Below, in pieces: positions 15,403 to 17,724 of a DNA stretch of 17,724 nt (positions within the stretch are counted from its first letter, which is position 1; every line of letters begins with the position of its first letter). Below the pieces are notes generated by a model that worked only from the letters and a program-made list of their open reading frames with translations, ran no database searches and was not told where the DNA came from. Both the position numbers and the translations under genes were made by a program. Source of the stretch: Cypionkella sp. (GTDB lineage: Bacteria > Pseudomonadota > Alphaproteobacteria > Rhodobacterales > Rhodobacteraceae); NCBI GenBank assembly GCA_018063485.1, contig JAGPBG010000006.1, positions 1 to 17,724 on the forward strand, read 5' to 3'.

Positions 15403-16803
15403 TCAGGCTGCGGCGTCCGCAAGCCGGGCGATCGTTTCGTGCTGACCGATGACGAGCATCATGTCATAGACACTTGGAGTCGCCGTTCGACCGGCAAGGG
15501 CTGCCCGCAATGGTGCGGCAAGTTTGCCAAATCCGATGCCGTTTTCGGCGGCAAAGTCGGTGAGCAACAGTTCAAGCGTCTCTTTGTTCCATCTAACATT
15601 TTGCAAGCGCGGCGTCAATATTCTCAGTATACCACGGGATACCGTATCAAGCGCCTTCGCCGCTGCCTCGTCGGGTGAAATGGGTCGCGATTCCATGATA
15701 AAATGTGCTTTATCAAGTAGCTCCGGGAAGGTTTTGGCGCGATCCTTGAGGCAATACATGGCCTTGGCAAGCAGGTCGCGCTGATGATCCGTCAAGGTGG
15801 GATGGCCCGAAACCACCAAGAACGCCTCAAGCTCATGCAGCAGTGCAGCATCGCCAGTCATGGCAATGTGATGGCCACAGGTGTTTTCCAGTTTCTTGAA
15901 ATCAAGCCGGGCGGGCGCGCGGCCTATTCCGTCCAGATTGAACATTTTCATCGCCTCAGCCGTCGTGAAAATCTCGGCATCGCCATGTGCCCAGCCCAAC
16001 CGGGTGAGATAGTTGCGCATCCCCGCTGCCGGGTAGCCCATGGCCTGATACTCCTCGAGCCCGGTAGCGCCGTGGCGTTTCGACAGTTTCTTGCCATCCG
16101 GCCCGTGGATCAAAGGAATATGCGCCCAAACCGGGACATCCCAGCCCATCGCCTGATAAACCATCGTCTGACGTGCGGCGTTATTCAAATGATCATCCCC
16201 CCGGATCACATGCGTAACGCCCATGTCGTGATCATCGACCACAACCGCCAGCATATAGGTGGGTGTAGCGTCAGAGCGTAAACAAATCATGTCGTCCAAG
16301 GTTGAGTTCTGGATCACCACCCGGCCCTGCACCTGATCCGCGATCACGGTTTCACCGACCCGCGGCGCACGCATCCTGATCACATAGGGCGCATCGGGAT
16401 GGCCGGCAGGATCGGCCTCGCGCCAAGGGCTTTGGAACAGGGCGTAAGAGCCACGCGCCTCGGCCTCGGCGCGGAAGATGGCGATTTCTTCCTGCGTCGA
16501 GAAGCACTTATAGGCTGTTCCGCGTGCAAGCATCTCATGCGCCACTTCGGCGTGACGGCCCTTGCGGTCAAACTGGCTGACCACATCGCCATCCCAATCA
16601 AGGCCAAGCCAGGTGAGGCCCTGCAAAATCGCTGCCGTTGCCTCGGGGGTAGAGCGCTCGCGGTCGGTGTCTTCGATGCGCAGCAGGAATTTGCCGCCGC
16701 GCCCGCGGGCATAAAGCCAGTTGAACAGCGCCGTGCGCGCTCCGCCGATGTGCAGGTATCCGGTGGGAGACGGGGCAAAGCGGGTGACGATCTGGGCTGT
16801 CAT
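15403..16803 (-). CDS. gltX: Glutamyl-tRNA synthetase
   Basis: A 466-residue class Ib synthetase that charges tRNA-Glu. Signatures: [18 protein letters not shown] (HIGH motif as HIGG, 18-21), the [11 protein letters not shown] active-site segment, [15 protein letters not shown], and KLSKR at 239-243. The Cys/His zinc cluster seen in E. coli GluRS near residue 100 is absent (only C100), which is common in alphaproteobacteria. Many of these genomes carry two gltX copies and form Gln-tRNA through GatCAB; whether this copy also charges tRNA-Gln cannot be told here. ATG 16803 has AAAGGA 6-7 nt upstream. It is divergent from comEC and precedes gltA. Confidence 0.97.
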   Translation of the reverse strand: MTAQIVTRFAPSPTGYLHIGGARTALFNWLYARGRGGKFLLRIEDTDRERSTPEATAAILQGLTWLGLDWDGDVVSQFDRKGRHAEVAHEMLARGTAYKCFSTQEEIAIFRAEAEARGSYALFQSPWREADPAGHPDAPYVIRMRAPRVGETVIADQVQGRVVIQNSTLDDMICLRSDATPTYMLAVVVDDHDMGVTHVIRGDDHLNNAARQTMVYQAMGWDVPVWAHIPLIHGPDGKKLSKRHGATGLEEYQAMGYPAAGMRNYLTRLGWAHGDAEIFTTAEAMKMFNLDGIGRAPARLDFKKLENTCGHHIAMTGDAALLHELEAFLVVSGHPTLTDHQRDLLAKAMYCLKDRAKTFPELLDKAHFIMESRPISPDEAAAKALDTVSRGILRILTPRLQNVRWNKETLELLLTDFAAENGIGFGKLAAPLRAALAGRTATPSVYDMMLVIGQHETIARLADAAA

Positions 16804-16900
16804 GGCGTGTCCTTTGAAGGTCCAATCCGGTTAACCATTGGGAAACCATGACCGGGCTAGTCTGGCGCAACCTTTAGGCAAATATCGTGGGGGAAACAAG

Positions 16901-17724
16901 GTGGCGAGCCTGAAAGCGGTTCTGCTTATGCCGTTGGAGGCGCTGCTTGCGGCGCGCGGAACGCTGTTCCCCTGGCTGGCGGTGTTTCTGGCAATCGGGA
17001 TTTCGATCTGGTTCGCACTGCCGTATGAGCCGCCTGCGGGGTTTTATCTGGCCGCGCTTTGTGGGCTGGGGCTGGCCGCTCTGGGCTATTGGCTTGGTCC
17101 TGATCTGATGCAGCCAATGGCGGCGATTGTGGCTGCGCTGTTGGCGGGGCTGCTGGCCGCTGGCTTTCGCGCCCATTCTGTGGCCGCCCCGATGCTGGAG
17201 TTTCGGTTTTATGGTGCAGTGCAGGGCCGGGTGATTGAAATTGACCGCTCGCAATCGGATGCCCTGCGGGTGCTTCTGGATCAGGTGGTATTAGAGGATG
17301 TCGCCCCGGCGCGCACGCCGCTGAGGGTGCGGATTTCCCTGCGCGGGAAAGGGGTTACACCAGAGCCGGGGCAAGTGGTGCTGCTGACGGGTTTTCTTTC
17401 GGCCCCCGAAGCTGCGGCCGAGCCGGGTGGGTTCGATTTCCGGCGCATGGCGTTTTTCGATCAATTGGGGGCTGTAGGGTATACGCGCTCGCCCGTGATG
17501 CTGTGGCAAGAGCCTGAGCTGGGCACCCAGGAGATCAACCGGCTGCGCACTCGGCTTTCCAATGCAATCATGGCGGCGGTGCCCGGCGACGCGGGGGCTT
17601 TTTCAAGTGGAGTGATGACGGGGGACAGGTCGGGGATTTCGCTGGATACGGTGAAAGCGTTGCGCGATTCGAACCTGGCGCATTTGCTGGCGATTTCGGG
17701 AATGAACATGGCATTCCTGACCGG
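16901..17724 (+). CDS. comEC: ComEC/Rec2 DNA-uptake channel protein, 3' end cut by window edge
   Basis: The first 274 codons of a ComEC-type inner-membrane protein, the channel that takes up single-stranded DNA in transformation. Hydrophobic helices lie at about 24-45, 52-70 and 75-95. A DUF4131/OB-like segment follows (about 100-210), with the family marker PGGFDFRRMAFFDQLGAVGYT. The Competence domain begins at about 235 with SGVMTGDRSGIS, then LAHLLAISGMNMAFLT. No stop occurs before the right edge. The start is GTG 16901, with GGGGGA 6-7 nt upstream; no ATG gives the same N-terminus. It shares a 97-bp divergent promoter region with gltX. Alphaproteobacteria often keep comEC without other competence genes nearby, so the role here is unproven. 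Confidence 0.92.
   Translation, partial: MASLKAVLLMPLEALLAARGTLFPWLAVFLAIGISIWFALPYEPPAGFYLAALCGLGLAALGYWLGPDLMQPMAAIVAALLAGLLAAGFRAHSVAAPMLEFRFYGAVQGRVIEIDRSQSDALRVLLDQVVLEDVAPARTPLRVRISLRGKGVTPEPGQVVLLTGFLSAPEAAAEPGGFDFRRMAFFDQLGAVGYTRSPVMLWQEPELGTQEINRLRTRLSNAIMAAVPGDAGAFSSGVMTGDRSGISLDTVKALRDSNLAHLLAISGMNMAFLT

Overview
The window looks like chromosomal DNA from an alphaproteobacterium of the Rhodobacteraceae type. The signs are GC-rich codon use, a ValS with a long insertion of the kind I associate with that family, the comEC / gltX / gltA neighbourhood, a ChvI/QseB-style two-component pair, and a fold-type-III ornithine decarboxylase. No rRNA, tRNA, CRISPR array, insertion sequence or prophage gene was found. 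No stretch longer than about 260 bases lacks a gene.

Left third (1-6636): an extracytoplasmic redox and metal locus built on two divergent arms. The leftward arm runs from a small secreted PepSY protein (3441-3749), through a secreted DUF2271 protein (2830-3306) and a membrane PepSY-TM/flavodoxin/ferredoxin-reductase fusion (614-2815), to ApbE, the FAD:protein FMN transferase (633 to beyond the left edge). The rightward arm is an OmpR-family response regulator (3907-4566), its histidine kinase (4563-5918) and a VIT/CCC1-family Fe/Mn transporter (5929-6636). The two arms share a 157-bp divergent promoter region. A long imperfect inverted repeat (3800-3848) sits almost at its centre and is a likely operator. 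The DUF2271 protein carries a flavinylation-like motif (NGITGAS), so a coherent reading is: cytosolic NADPH, FAD and FMN in the fusion, membrane hemes, then FMN covalently bound to the periplasmic DUF2271 protein. The final acceptor is unknown, with ferric iron a reasonable guess.

Middle (6637-11978): valS (minus strand), followed downstream by a structured, possibly RNA-encoding stretch and a terminator-like hairpin. Next comes an Lrp/AsnC regulator divergent from an ornithine decarboxylase, which has a structured leader of about 150 nt. Two perfect hairpins lie after the decarboxylase.

Right third (11979-17724): a DUF2235 alpha/beta-hydrolase (plus) converges on a DUF1624 membrane protein (minus). 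That gene lies just past the gltA terminator. The gltX and gltA genes are co-directional on the minus strand. A comEC gene, divergent from gltX, runs off the right edge. These are ordinary housekeeping genes, apart from the unresolved DUF2235 start.
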